64,000 bases of DNA from Clitoria ternatea (lineage: Eukaryota; Streptophyta; Magnoliopsida; Fabales; Fabaceae). Position numbers and translations under genes: made by a program. Below the pieces are notes generated by a model. That model was not told where the DNA came from. It saw nothing but the letters and a program-made list of their open reading frames with translations, and did not search any database. The stretch's first letter is position 1. Each line of letters begins with the position of its first letter. The stretch spans positions 92,698,001-92,762,000 of the forward strand of contig CM075676.1 in the NCBI GenBank assembly GCA_037962975.1. Reading direction: 5' to 3'. Positions 35,506-49,830 of the stretch are shown piece by piece.

Positions 35506-36480
35506 AGGCCTGACTTTAAGGACTAGGCGAGGTAGGCGACTCCTCAAGGCCCATAAATAAAAAAGTCTCAATTTTAGAAGTTACGAATGATCAAAAGAAG
35601 AGTTATCATAATGTTAAGAGCTTTGAGGCACATGTAAGTAATGTTCACCCTGACATGAGTGGGGATGAAAAGATATGAGAATGTCTGTTTGGAGTTCAAT
35701 GCCTAACTTATTTAAAGTTTAGTTTTAATATTAATATTTAAAGTATAGTTTTAATAATAAAATTAGGTTAAGACATTTTGAAAAGTTTATTTAATTAAAA
35801 AAGTTGAGTTTTGGCTTCTGAAAAAAAAAACATTTTCAACTTATATGGTTAGTTATTTTTAACTCTTGTATGATTTTATAAAATAAATCATAATTTATAC
35901 TATACTTTATAAATATACATGATATTTTCCATATATAATGTTAAATATATGAGATTAAAATATGTTAAAATTAACTTAAATATGTAAAATTGATAATTAA
36001 ATATATGTTTTGCATATGATGTTAACTTTTAATTGACTCATTTGTTTATATAAGATAAGTTCATTGATATTTAATATTTGTTTGTTAACATTTTTTATTG
36101 ATTTTAATGTGAATTAAGTTTTTATACAGATTTAAAAATATAGCCTGTATCGGGTAATAAGATAAATTTATTCCTTACAATTAACTGCCAGTGAAATTTT
36201 TAGCTTTTTAACATTATTTCGTCACTTTGATATTACTCGAGTGATTGGATTAATGTTAACTTAGTACTATACAACTATTATTGAATTATAAATATGAGAA
36301 ATATTTTTAATTTTATGGTGTCATAGTCATTTTTTAGAAGTAATATAAAAATTGTTTCTTAAATTATGAAACTCTTTTATTCGACAATAAAAAAATATTT
36401 ATTTATTTTTACGGGCCCCTTATACTTGTTACGCCCAGAGCTCAAAAAGGTAAGGAACGATCCTTTGTTACATTGACTCT

Positions 36481-36858
36481 AAAATAGACTTGTTGCCTGT
36501 CACATTTTATGTTACTTGTTACCTAATACTTCTTATCTTATCGGTTACTCGCTACCTGTTACTGCTATTTGTTACTTGTTACCTATTACCTGCTACTTGT
36601 TACTTATTACCTGTTACCTACTACATGTTACCTCATACGTGTTACTTATCACCTGTCACCTATTACCTGCTACTTGTTACATGTTACCTATTATCCGTTA
36701 CCTGATACGTGTTACCTGTAACCTATTACTTATTACCTGTTACCAGTTACATGTTACCTATTACTTGTTACCTTTTATCTTTATCTGTTACCTTGAACCT
36801 GTTATCTATTGTTTGTTACATATTACCTGTTACCAATTACCTTTATCTTTATTTGTTA
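36481..36858 (+). repeat. TGTTACC minisatellite, block 2
   Basis: About fifty 7-bp units. Variant units occur in the same order as in blocks 3 and 4 (for example TCATACG, TGTCACC, CGTTACC, TGATACG), showing that blocks were copied as part of the larger unit. Confidence 0.9.
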
Positions 36859-37840
36859 CTAAGCCCGACACTAAGGGGAGAATAAGGTAGGCGACTGCAC
36901 AAGGACCGTGTATAGACAATTCCCAACTTCAGAAGTTGTTATGAATAGTGGTAAAAAAATTCATAATATTACGAGCTTTGAGACATATGTAAATAATGTT
37001 TATCATGAGACTTATTAGGGACGAGAATATGTGAGACTGTTTGTTTGGGGCCCAATGCTTAGCTTATGTAAAGTTTAGTTTTAATAACAATATTTAAAGT
37101 ATAGTTTAAATAATAAGATTGGGCTAAGACTTTTAAAAAAGTTTATTTAATTAAAAAAGTTGAGTTTTGGTTTTGAAAAAAATATTTTCAACTCATACGG
37201 TCAGTTATTTTTAACTCTTATATGATTTTATAAAATAAATAATAATTTATACTATATTTTACTTTATAAATACACATGATATTTTCCATATATAATGTTA
37301 AATATATGAGATTAAAATATGTTAAAATTAACTTAAATATGTAAAATTGATAATTAAATATATGTTTTGCATATGATGTTAACTTTTAATTGACTCATTT
37401 GTTTATATAAGATAAGTTCATTGATATTTAATATTTGTTTGTTAACATTTTTTTATTGATTTTAATGTGAATTAAGTTTTTATACAGATTTAAAAATATA
37501 GCCTGTATCGGGTAATAAGATAAATTTATTCCTTACAATTAACTGCCAGTGAAATTTTTAGTTTTTAAACATTATTTCGTCACTTTGATATTACTCGAGT
37601 GATTGGATTAATGTTAACTTAGTACTATACAACTATTATTGAATTATAAATATGAGAAATATTTTTAATTTTATGGTGTCATAGTCATTTTTTAGAAGTA
37701 ATATAAAAATTGTTTCTTAAATTATGAAACTCTTTTATTTGATAATAAAAAAATATTTATTTATTTTACGGGCCCCTTATACTTGTTACGCCCAGAGCTC
37801 AAAAAGGTAAGGAACGACCCTTTGTTACATTGACTCTAAA

Positions 37841-38203
37841 ATAGACTTGTTACCTGTCATATTTTATGTTACTTGTTACCTAATACTTCTTATCTTATCG
37901 GTTACTCGCTACCTGTTACTGCTATTTGTTACTTGTTACTTATTACCTGTTACCTACTACATGTTACCTCATACGTGTTACTTATCACCTGTCACCTATT
38001 ACCTGCTACTTGTTACATGTTACCTATTATCCGTTACCTGATACGTGTTACCTGTAACCTATTACTTATTACCTGTTACCAGTTACATGTTACCTATTAC
38101 TTGTTACCTTTTATCTTTATCTGTTACCTTGAACCTGTTATCTATTGTTTGTTACATATTACCTGTTACCAATTACCTTTTATCTTTATTTGTTACTAAG
38201 CCC
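37841..38203 (+). repeat. TGTTACC minisatellite, block 3
   Basis: Same variant order as block 2, but a few units shorter near 37925-37945, consistent with loss of whole repeat units. Confidence 0.9.
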
Positions 38204-39167
38204 GACACTAAGGGGAGGATAAGGTAGGCGACTGCACAAGGACCGTGTATAGACAATTCCCAACTTCAGAAGTTGTTATGAATAGTGGTAAAAAAATTCA
38301 TAATATTACGAGCTTTGAGACATATGTAAATAATGTTTATCATGAGACTTATTAGGGACGAGAATATGTGAGACTGTTTGTTTGGGGCACAATGCTTAGC
38401 TTATGTTAACAATATTTAAAGTATAGTTTAAATAATAAGATTAGGCTAAGACTTTTAAAAACGTTTATTTAATTAAAAAAGTTGAGTTTTGGTTTTGAAA
38501 AAAATATTTTCAACTCATACGGTCAGTTATTTTTAACTCTTATATGATTTTATAAAATAAATAATAATTTATACTATATTTTACTTTATAAATACACATG
38601 ATATTTTCCATATATAATGTTAAATATATGAGATTAAAATATGTTAAAATTAATTTAAATATGTAAAATTGATAATTAAATATATGTTTTGCATATGATG
38701 TTAACTTTTAATTGACTCATTTGTTTATACAAGATAAGTTCATTGATATTTAATATTTATTTGTTAACATTTTTTTATTAATTTTAATGTGAATTAAGTT
38801 TTTATACAAATTTAAAAATATAGCCTGCATCGGGTAATAAGATAAATTTATGCCTTACAATTAAGTGCTAGTGAAATTTTTAGCTTTTTAACATTATTTC
38901 GTCACTTTGATATTACTCGAGTGATTGGATTAATGTTAATTTAGTACTATACAACTATTGTTGAATTATAAATATAAAAAATATTTTAAATTTTATGGTG
39001 TCATAGTCATTTTTTAGATTTGAAGTAATATAAAAATTGTTTCTTAAATTATGAAACTCTTTTATTTGACAATAAAAAAATATTTATTTATTTTACGGGC
39101 CCCTTATACTTGTTACGCCCAGAGCTCAAAAAGGTAAGGAACGACCCTTTGTTACATTGACTCTAAA

Positions 39168-39548
39168 ATAGACTTGTTACCTGTCACATTTTATGTTACT
39201 TGTTACCTAATACTTCTTATCTTATCGGTTACTCGTTACCTGTTACTGCTATTTGTTACTTGTTACCTATTACCTGCTACTTGTTACTTATTACCTCTTA
39301 CCTACTACATGTTACCTCATACGTGTTACTTATCACCTGTCACCTATTACCTGCTACTTGTTACATGTTACCTATTATCCATTACCTGATACGTGTTACC
39401 TGTAACCTATTACTTATTACCTGTTACCAGTTACATGTTACCTATTACTTGTTACCTTTTATCTTTATCTGTTACCTTGAACCTGTTATCTATTGTTTGT
39501 TACATATTACCTGTTACCAATTACCTTTTATCTTTATTTGTTACTAAG
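39168..39548 (+). repeat. TGTTACC minisatellite, block 4
   Basis: Same variant order as block 2, at full length. Confidence 0.9.
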
Positions 39549-40450
39549 CCCGAAACTAAGGGGAGGACGAGGTAGGCGACTGCACAAGGCCCGTGTATAA
39601 ACAATTCCCAACTTCAGAAGTTGTTATGAATAGTGGTAAAAAAATTCATAATATTAAGAGCTTTGAGACATATGTAAATAATGTTTATCACGAGACTTAT
39701 TAGGGACAAGAATACGTGAGACTGTTTGTTTGGGGCCCAATGCTTAGCTTATGTAAAGTTTAGTTTTAATAACAATATTTAAAGTCTAGTTTAAATAATA
39801 AGATTAGGCTAAGACTTTTTAAAAAGGCTATTTAATTAAAAAAGTTGAGTTTTTGGTTTTGAAAAAAACATTTTCAACTCATACGGTCAGTTATTTTTAA
39901 CTCTTATATGATTTTATAAAATAAATAATAATTTATGCTATATTTTACTTTATAAATACACATGATATTTTTCACATATAATGTTAAATATATGAGATTA
40001 AAATATGTTAAAATTTAAATATGTAAAATTAATAATTAAATATATTTTGCATATGATATTAACTTTTTAGAGGCTCATTTGTTTATTGTTTGTTGGTATT
40101 TTTATTGGTTTTAATGTAAATTAAGTTTTTATACAGTTTATCAAGATAATTTAAGTTTCTAAATAGGAGAAACCAGACTTAGAAAATATAGTATATATTG
40201 AGTAATGAAGCCGATTCAGGTATTACAATTAACTATAACTGAAATTTTTACTTTCTTAACACTTTTTTTTCTGATATTAGTATTGTTATGTTAAACTACT
40301 TTGTCGTCTCTTTTTACTATGAATAATTAGATTTAAGTTAATTTAGTACTATACTACTATTACTGAATAACATGTATGAGAAATATTTCAAATTCTATCA
40401 TGCTAATTTTAATTTTTAGATTTAAAATAATATAAAAATTATGAGAGTAA

Positions 40451-42093
40451 CAAACAACTCTGTTTAGCAGCATGTAAATCAGAAGTGTGAGGTTAATCTT
40501 TAATATAAATTTCCACCTTCCCAACAATTATGCTCTTGATTTCTAGTGGTATGTTTGATGTTATGTCTTGCTAAGTAGGTAGTTGATTGGGGTGTCCATG
40601 CTCTCATTGCTTAGTTTTGAAGTCATACAGTAATCAGAGGTTAACAGGAATGTGCAGAAGTCCAACATACACAAAGAAAATTAAAGAAAACTTAAAAGTA
40701 GTTTCTGGAGAAAAGGCCCCTCCAAGTTCTTTGCTTTTTCAACTAAACTCTCTGACCTTTTTATTTCTTTTTTTTTTCATTATATTTTAAACTTCTGCTG
40801 TGCAACTCGCCGACTTCCTAAGTAATAAAAATATAAAAGAACTAATTCTATTTAATTTTTTAATAAAATTAATTAATCCATTTATTTTTGTCCAGATATA
40901 TCTTAAGTCAATTAATTTTACCACTATCTTGATCATGGATCTGTTAGGCATTTGCTTTTTCAAACATCTTGTATCCTAATTTCAGCGTACACAGTATACA
41001 AGAGTATAGTAAATTTGATATTCATACATCATTATCTCTTAAATGATTTCAACCACCTAAAAAAATAACCATGAATAGTTAATTCATGTAGTATGGACAT
41101 GATTTTTTAAATGAGTTTGAATTTTATAAATGAAAAAAATGTTACCAGAAGAGTTAGATATAAATATTTTACACTTAAATAGGATTATCTCAAATGAAAA
41201 ATACCATTAATTGAAAAGAAAAAAAAACTTAAAGAAATCAAAATGTCCCTTTTAACAAACTTTTGGTAGAAAAAAAAACTTATAAAATTCAAGGACTTAA
41301 CTTATGTACAGTGAATGTTTGTTAAAATTTGAGTTTTGTCTTAGTATTTCCCAAATCTTTAATTTGATATAGGGGTTACAAAGGTGAAACTCTAATCTAG
41401 TAATCTAAATTAATCAACAACACTTAAATTTTATCTAAGCTTAGATTAGACTAGACTCTGTAGCTATACACAAAAACAATGAAATTTGAACACTCCATTT
41501 CAAAGTTCAAAATCAAGTTGCTATTTACAAGTGGTTGTTTCCAAGATATATTGAATCAGAGAAAAAAATAGAATTGCAGCTGGTTCAAGGAGAGAGGGGT
41601 TTTGTTTAGCCAAAAAAACTCTTTAGCCAAGGAGATGAGCAGAGAATAGTTTAGAGGGGCCTAAGAGAATGGGAGACATGAAAACAGCACCCACGTTCTC
41701 CTCATATCAACTTATTTCTTTATGCCTTTCGGTTTCTCTCTCTTACTATCTCATATGATAAGCTTTCCCCCAATAAACAAAACAATTTTAATGTAATTTT
41801 ACAATAGAAATATCTAAGATCAAAAAGCTGTAATGAGAAAGAAAAGAAAAAGATTGTTATATACATATATATAGCGTGAATATAATATTTGAGAACAAAA
41901 TGTTATTTACCTATTCAAGGAATAAACAATAAGCCCTCACTCCTCTTGTGAACTTCCATAAGTACTCTTATCTCACTGCTCTTCTCTTCCTCTTTCTCTC
42001 TGTGCTTCTCCTTTTGTTAATTGTGATTGATCAAAGCTTAACGAGATTTTCTTGAAAGGATCTTTTGCAACTCACAAGTGTTTTTCCACTATC
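40451..42093. other. Intergenic DNA and presumed PLATZ promoter
   Basis: No gene before 42094. A TATA-rich stretch (TATATACATATATATAGC near 41857) followed by a pyrimidine-rich segment (CTCTTCTCTTCCTCTTTCTC near 41980) fits a plant core promoter and 5' untranslated region, but the start site is not visible from sequence. Confidence 0.45.
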
Positions 42094-43497
42094 ATGGTTA
42101 ATTTGAATTCCCCTGCTTTTCTTTTCTTTCTATTAAAATTCTTGTGTTGATATGCATGACCCTTTTGGTTCAAGTGGTTTATTAGTATTGTTTTGGTGGT
42201 TAACATAGGGACACCAAAAGCCTGCATGGTTGGACGCTCTTTATACACAAAAGTTCTTTGTGGGGTGCTCTTACCATGAGAATGCAAAAAAGAATGAGAA
42301 GAATGTTTGCTGCTTAGATTGTTGCACCAGTATTTGTCCTCACTGCTTGCCATCTCATCGCTTCCACAGGCTTCTTCAGGTTCGCCGTTATGTTTACCAT
42401 GATGTTGTTAGGTTGGAAGATCTTCAGAAACTCATAGACTGCTCCAATGTTCAGGTATGTGGTTAAACAAATTATCAGTAATACACTTAATTCTTATTAG
42501 AGTTTTACTGTTATTTACAATTTTACACATGAAAAAAAATAAAATTTTTATTGAATTGTGATAGAACTTGCATTGAGAATCATAGAGATACTAAATCCCA
42601 ATATAATTTTTAATAAAAAAATCTCTTTTTAATTGGTGCTAGGATTCCAATTCAACCTTTCTACCACGAAACATAAAATTCAATTGGATGTGTTTCTCTG
42701 ATTAAAAAATATTTGAATTCTTCTGTTATTAGGCTTACACCATCAATTGTGCCAAGGTGGTGTTCATCAAGAAGAGATCTCAAAACCGTCAATTCAAAGG
42801 GTCAGGGAACTACTGCACTTCCTGTGATAGAAGTCTCCAAGAGCCTTTTATTCACTGCTCTCTTGGCTGCAAGGTATATCCATAATACTAAGCTAACAAA
42901 ATTCATCCCTCTATGCTTGGATATGTTATTATTACATAGAATATACAATCAAAACTTTTTTTGCTACTCATTTATATATTCACTAAGTTACAATTCACAA
43001 GTGAATTATATAATTAGTTAAAAAGGGTTTGCCATAACTTTAATATATTAATTAATATACAAAACAAAAGTAGGATTTATTTTTTGGTATTAGACATGGG
43101 AGCTTAATTGATTATGTGTGTGTATGTATAGGTGGATTTTGTGCTGAAACACTACAAGGACCTTAGTCCCTACCTGAGGACATGTAACTCATTACAACTA
43201 AGCCCAGACTTCATAATTCCACAAGAGATAGGGGATGAGGAGATGACACGTTCAAGTGTTGTGGATTGTGATGAGCCAATGAGCTCATGCAATTCAGGGT
43301 CATCAGGGTCAGAGAATAATAACAACAGTAACATGAACATGGCTTGCACAGAGATTGTTAGGAAGAGGAGGAGTGGGTGGAGCAGTGTGTGTGCAAAATT
43401 TATGGCCAATAATAACAATAAGGTTTCAGATGAAGACATGGCAACCAGCATGATCAGTAGAAGAAAAGGGATCCCTCATAGGTCTCCTTTGTGTTAG
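42094..43497 (+). CDS. PLATZ family zinc-dependent DNA-binding protein
   Basis: Four coding exons: 42094-42096 (the ATG alone), 42209-42454, 42733-42873 and 43132-43497, 251 codons. The ATG is followed at once by a GT donor; splicing to the acceptor at 42207-42208 gives MGHQKPAWLDAL, the usual start of this family. The conserved domain (about residues 8-135) shows CSYHE, CCLDCCTSICPHC, HRFHRLLQVRRYVYHDVVRL, QNRQFKGSGNYCTSCDRSLQ and CSLGCKVDF. These Cys and His residues are the presumed zinc ligands. The tail is Ser/Asn-rich and ends with RRKGIPHRSPLC, a common end in the family. PLATZ proteins are nuclear, bind A/T-rich DNA and are reported to repress transcription or influence RNA polymerase III. 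The gene looks intact; the target genes are unknown. Confidence 0.93.
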
Positions 43498-46400
43498 GAA
43501 TAATAATAAGAACCATCCCAACAAAGGGAAGGCAAGAAAAAAGGATTACCCCTTAGCAGTTCAGTACTTCAATTTTTAATTTTTTTAAACTACTACTACT
43601 ATGATATGATAGTTTGACTGAAGTGAATTGTTCAAATCTCTCTTTTTCTATAAATTGGAGTTTTTGTTGTTTAATTAATCACTTGGTCGGGGGTTTTGTC
43701 TTAATGGCATCACGTGATTCCCAATTCCAAGTAATGGTCTGTACATTTATATAATATGCTGATAATAATTGAGGTAAAATCCTAGTCAACAATCCTGCTT
43801 TTGACTAGTCAAAATAAATAAATCTAATAAAAGCAATGAAAAGAATTATACTATAAATAAATTTTAATGACATTTTTAAATCTCGTAATAATATAATATT
43901 TTTTAATGTAATTAAATACTTATTTATTAAATATGTTATTATTGTATATATTTTTAAGGTAATTTATTACTATATGATTCAATAAATAATATTAAAAGTA
44001 TTTAAAAAACAAAAAAATATTTAATAACATTAATACAAATAATTTTTTTAACCATTATTCTTAATATTAAAGTTTAGTTGTTTTTACTTATATTTTGTAT
44101 TAGAGATAATATTTTATTATTTATATATTTTTAAGAATTATTCTAACCATTATAAATGTATTCATTTAGGGTACATGCTACTATATGCAATATATGACCA
44201 ATGACTATCATACAATTAAAATTTCAAATAAGAGTTTCTAACTAAATCAAAAATAGGTTAAATTAAAATAAAAATTCACGGGTTAGGAAAAATCTCTTAT
44301 AAAAAATCATTTTTAACTTTTATTATTTATTTTTAATAGTTTAATCACGAATAATAATATAGATAAATTCATTAATAATAAATGATAAAAGTATTTTTTT
44401 AGTATCGACTTTTATAAACTTATAAGTTATCCCATCCATCCCCACTAAAACTATTACAATATGGTTAAGTGTTGTTTTTTTTCCAACATTGCTATGGTTT
44501 TTTCTAATTTACCTTTTTGTTAATTGAGTTATGGAGTTGTGTGATTGTTAAGTAAATTTTTGGTTTAACGAAAAATGAGGTGATAGCGCTGAAATAAACA
44601 AAAGGAAAAAGAAAAAAAAGAAAAATGAGAAAAAAGATGTCAACACTATAACTCATGAATTTTGATGTTTAACTTAAAATATTGTAATTTAAATTGTATT
44701 ATTTTTATTTGAACAAGTGTGCTAAATTTAAATAATTAGTTTTTTATCTTAAATTTGAATTTGCATCACTTTATATAGAAATTAGTTAATTTTCCTATTT
44801 TGTTGTAAGGAAAGGTGGGTTGGGCTTCTAGGCTTTTGTTTGCTTTCGTGAGGACTGTCAAGAATTTTCTGGGCCTTCACAAGGTGATTGTGTCTTTAAA
44901 TTTGTGCCATTCACACTGCTCCCACATTGGACCGAGAACAATCCTAAAACCTTAGTAAATTATGGGCTATTGGATTGCAATTGTTATTAACTTTTTATTG
45001 AGAATATTCTTTTATAATCAAATTTTTAAAATTTATTCCTTAAATATAACCTGAAAAGAAAAATATTTTCACTTAAATTTTATATTAAATTGTTAAAATA
45101 TCATCGTAGTCTATTTACCTCAAATTAAACTTTATTTTTTAAAAATAAGGATAATTTCAGAAATTTACATTATATTAATAGAAATATTTTATTTAGATCA
45201 AATATATGAATAAAATTTTGGGAAAAAAATCTTATTCCCAAAAAACGGAAATGATAAACCCCCAAACATACTCTTACAAATTTTCTAGTAATTTTATTCC
45301 TAACTATCAAAATAACTTGCTATAGAATAAAAAAAGTATTTATACTAAATATCCCCTTAGTCATCAAATGGCAACACCCTTATTAATAATTCATAAGTTT
45401 GAGATGAATTCACGATCTAACAATAAAAAAATGAAAGCACAATAACTATATGTCTCAATAAACCCTAAACCCTAATTAGAGGGGTAACCATCATCACTTT
45501 GATATTGTGTTGCACCTCCGTAGATCTGATTGTCATCTGCACCTATCTATCTATTTCCTACAACTCAATCCTATAAATAAACCTTCCTTTTGTTGCGATG
45601 AGACTTACGACTGGCTCCAAAAAATATTAAAAAAAAACATTTAACAATACTGGTTATAAAATAATTAAAATTTTGAGTTCAATAGTCTAATTTTAAACAG
45701 AGAACTTACTAATACCTTACACTTTCTATCATAAAACAGTTAACCCAAAATGACTGCACGTGTTTTAAATAGCCCAAAAAATAATTCAACTTCTTAAGAA
45801 AGATAACAGTTGAACCACGTGAACAAGGAAAGACGTGAGAAATTTCCAAATAAGGTTATCAAGAAGACTTATCCAAATTAAACTCGTTCTTAAAAGATAA
45901 AAAGAACATGATTTTTTTGAAAATGAAGACAAGCTTAACAGGACGTTTCGTCCAAAATAATCCACAAGAGGTTTTTTGAAAGAAAATGGGTTTAACATGA
46001 CGTTTTGTCTAAATTAATCTCATTTTTAAAAAGAGAACAAAATTCTTTTGAGAGTGGAAGACTAACAACATCTTGTCTAAATTAATTTTAAAAAAAGAAC
46101 TTAAATAAAATAGAGAAATTAATATATCATCTAAATTAATCTTGAAAGACAACAGGTTTTAAAAATGACAAGATTAACAAGATGTTTTGTCTAAATTAAT
46201 CTTATCTCAATAAAAAAACTTTATTTTAGTGACCTATAAAGGAATACATAGTGAATCAGTAAAGCAAAATAAACAAATAAAATGGGGAAATGGAAACACT
46301 AAATAAGTCAAAAGAACTTTTTTTTATATATTTTTACATCATGATGACTAACGTAGGTGAGCAGATGGTAGATGTGAACATCAAGAAATTCACAAAGGCA

Positions 46401-49400
46401 AAAATGACTCACCTAAGTGAGTTCAACGACAAAACACACATTTTATGCATTCTAGAACACAAAAACTAAACCCCAAATATGGTTTTTGCAACTTATGCAT
46501 AACAAAACTTAAACATAACACATATAGAAATGATTCATACACATTATGGAATTCCAGAATCATATTTTAAAATATTGCAAGGCTCTTACTAATATAGCAT
46601 GTTAAGGAAGAGACAAAAGAAGGCTAAGAGCTTTACATGGTTCAAGCTACCAATATCAAACCTAAATTAAACTTAAACAACAACCAATAGAGAACAACAA
46701 GATATAAATTTTAAATAGAGAGTCATTCATTCATTTGAACAATATCATGAATATACATGGTATGGAAAATAAAAATATACAAGTGTCCCCAAAGGAGAAG
46801 GAAAAGAACAAACATTTTCTTTGCTCTCTATCTTGGCTTACAAATGAAGGGAAAATGGAAGCCTATTTTCCTTTCTCATAAAACCCTTAGCCCTTTACTA
46901 AGAAGATAAGACAATAAAAAAAGGAAAGCTTTCCTCCTTTTTTTTTGTAAACCTTGAATTTATGAACCCGTAGGGTAAAAGAAACCTACTAAAAAAAGGC
47001 CTAAAAAAGAGAGAGGGCCTCCAAGTGAGAAATCATAAAATAAGAGAAAATCCTCGAGCCCCTAAAAGACCATTTACATCTTCTTTTTCCTCCCTTTTTA
47101 TAGAGTAGGGGGAGATCTTCACTCTTAAAAATTGTAGCCACTACTTGAAAAATTAGGGTTTCTTATAGGGGACAAGTTATCCTTCATCTCATACTATTTC
47201 TTTTTTCATGTCTCAAAGTTCTTTTTAACTTTTTTTTTTTCTTCTTATGTAAAAGCTCTTTCATTTTTTTGTCATGGAATTACCTTTGTCCATTGGAGAA
47301 AGATAAAGAGCTAGGTTTTCAAAACCCATATCCATTTGGTAAAAAATGGAGCCTTGATCCACTTTTTTAGCTTTTTGAAATGTGCAACATCCGCCTAGGT
47401 GAAATTGGATCACCTTGGCAAATGAGACATTTTTTCCTATGTTCGCCCGAGTGAGTATTTCTTTTTTTTTTTTCCTTTTTTCTTTCTTGTTCATTTTTCT
47501 TTGAAGCATTTTTGAACTGGACGAAAATGAGTATTCACACCTTTGTTTTTACGAGTTGAGTGAGTGCAGAGGAGGAACAAAAGATTAATGGATTAGAATA
47601 TTCATGGAAAGTATTAAAAAAATTAAATATAAAAGACAATATTGACAAATAAAATGTAAAGGATTTGGCCAAATAGTTAAATAAATATTAAAAATTATAT
47701 CCATTTGGATTACATTATATTTCCAGAGTTATATTAATTTCAATCCTAATTAATAACAGAGTTTAAATCATTAAAATGATACTTTTAATAAAAAATGTAT
47801 TATATATTTGTTTCTCTAATGTAATAATTGTATTTATTATAATTATAATAAAAAATATTATTTTTAACTTGTTAAAACTAATAGAAAGGACCGTAATTAG
47901 AAAAAAAATTAACATTTTCCCCAAAGAATGTATGTTTGAGGCACATGTCAAAGCATCGAAAAGTGAAAATGTCCTCTTTATTATTATATAGAATTATGTT
48001 TGATTTTCCATGAAAATCAAGCATTGATATTTATGATTATTTAGGTAGGTTTTAATATATTTTTAATGCTATAAAATAGGAATTTCCTTATATATTTTTA
48101 TCTTCATAAAGTACTTTTTATATTAAATATATTTTTCAATCTCTTATTAATTGTTAATATATGTAACTAGATTACTATGTTAACTTGTTTAGATGATTTT
48201 ATAATATCCAATTAATAGATATCATGTTACTCTAATGCATTAAAATATAATTTTGAGTAGTTAAAAAATTATTTTCAAAATTATTAGTAAATAAAATTGT
48301 TGAAATTTATAATCATCAAAAACTATATTTGAATCGCACATATTAATATTTTGTAGAACATGTCAAAAATTATATGTTCAAATTAACATGTAATTTAATT
48401 GTTTATAATAATAACTAACGATTTTGAGTTTAAAATAAGACTAAAAATAAAATTTTTAATATAAAATAAGGTAAAAAAAATTATACGGAACCAAACCTGA
48501 AAAGAAAAACATATTTTAATCATTTCATATAAGCTTTCAATATATGGTCGATTCTTAATTAACATGTGTTCTTGAGAGTTGAGACACATATGGTATAACT
48601 ATTCTTCTCAAAAGTTCTCATCACTGTCATTGTATTTCTTAAAATTCGAAATTTGATACCATAAATAAATAAGCTAATTAATTTATGTTTCGTAATTGGT
48701 ATTACTTTTTAAATAAAATTATAAAATAATTTTTAATTTAAAAAGAAATAAATTAATTTATAAGTTAGATCTTAGACAGAGAATATTCAATATAGGGATA
48801 TATATCTCCTACAATCAAATTATATTACATCATGTCATATTAAAAAATACATATTTAAAAAAATATAATTTTATTAAATAACAACAATCTATTAAAAATA
48901 TTTTTATTCAATTATTCATAAATTGCAACATATTTATATTACCTTTTTAAGTGATAATTTAATTTGCATAATTTATGTCATGATTTTATAATAATATTAA
49001 ATGTTATTCTAATAAATCATTATTTATATCTAAACATATTAAATTTCCATTTAATATCTCTTAGTTTTTTTATATTATTCATAAATTGTGACATCTTTAA
49101 ATTTTACCTTTTTAAGTACTAATCGAATTTATATCATTTATGGCGTAGAATTTCATGATAAAATTAAATATTTTTACTTATAAATAATTATTTAATGTAA
49201 ATATATATAAATTTTATATAATTTTTTCCTTTATTTTATTGATTACATATTAATTTATTATATTAAATCTTTACATATTTTGATATTATTAAATAAAAAT
49301 TCTCTCCCTAATTTACTACGATGAATTTCATATTAAAAATAAAATTATTACTTATATAATGTACATGAAAATGTAAGATAAAAATAATTAAAATATTTAT

Positions 49401-49830
49401 ACTTTAATTATTTGATTAATAACAAATTCATTTAGTGATCAGTTAAATTATATTATGGAAATATAGAGTAATGTATTAAAATTATTTATTGAACAATTTT
49501 AAATTATTATTTTATAATTTAATTTATATTAATATATGAACATATAAATTTTTAAGTTTTATTAATTTAAAATCTCAAAAAAATTATAAGAGAAAGCTAT
49601 ATTAAATTTCTCAAATTGTATTACATGGATGTTTTAGCAATAAATTTACAACAGTTTAATTTGTAAGATTCAAAATTTCATGAATGAAACTTGATAGTAA
49701 ATAATATTTTATTTCTTATAGGTATTTATTTGTACCATCATGAATATTATTAATGAAATATAATTATTTTGTTTGGTAAAAATATGGTTTATGTAAAAAA
49801 AAATATAGTAAGTTGAACTTGTTTTTGCAG
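43498..49830. other. Long gene-free AT-rich stretch
   Basis: No exon recognised. Near 45930-46210 a degenerate repeat of about 60-80 bp recurs (variants of GACGTTTTGTCTAAATTAAT). Near 45463 there is a short telomere-like CCCTAAACCCTAA. From 47600 to 49800 the DNA is extremely AT-rich and no upstream exon for the pseudogene at 49831 could be found in it. Confidence 0.45.

Larger units (their letters stand above)
33026..40450 (+). repeat. Higher-order tandem array: AT-rich units alternating with 7-bp minisatellite
   Basis: AT-rich units (33026-34034, 35506-36480, 36861-37840, 38201-39167, 39548-40450) alternate with minisatellite blocks. The landmark ACGGGCCCCTTATACTTGTT occurs at 36411, 37768 and 39095, giving periods of 1,357 and 1,327 bp. 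The middle copies are nearly identical over long stretches, so the latest duplications are recent; the first and last copies have diverged. The unit ends look like degenerate inverted ends of a DNA element (GTAGGCGACTGCACAAGG at one side against CCTTATACTTGTTACGCCC at the other). Confidence 0.85.

Noticed and set aside
34299..39575. Several forward frames of 60-162 codons rich in Tyr, Leu, Pro, Val, Thr
   Set aside because: They lie in the 7-bp TGTTACC minisatellite, which lacks stops in all three forward frames and always reads the same seven-residue cycle. No gene is needed to explain them.
45455..45480. Telomere-like CCCTAAACCCTAA
   Set aside because: Fewer than two full units, so chance is likely; there is no array.
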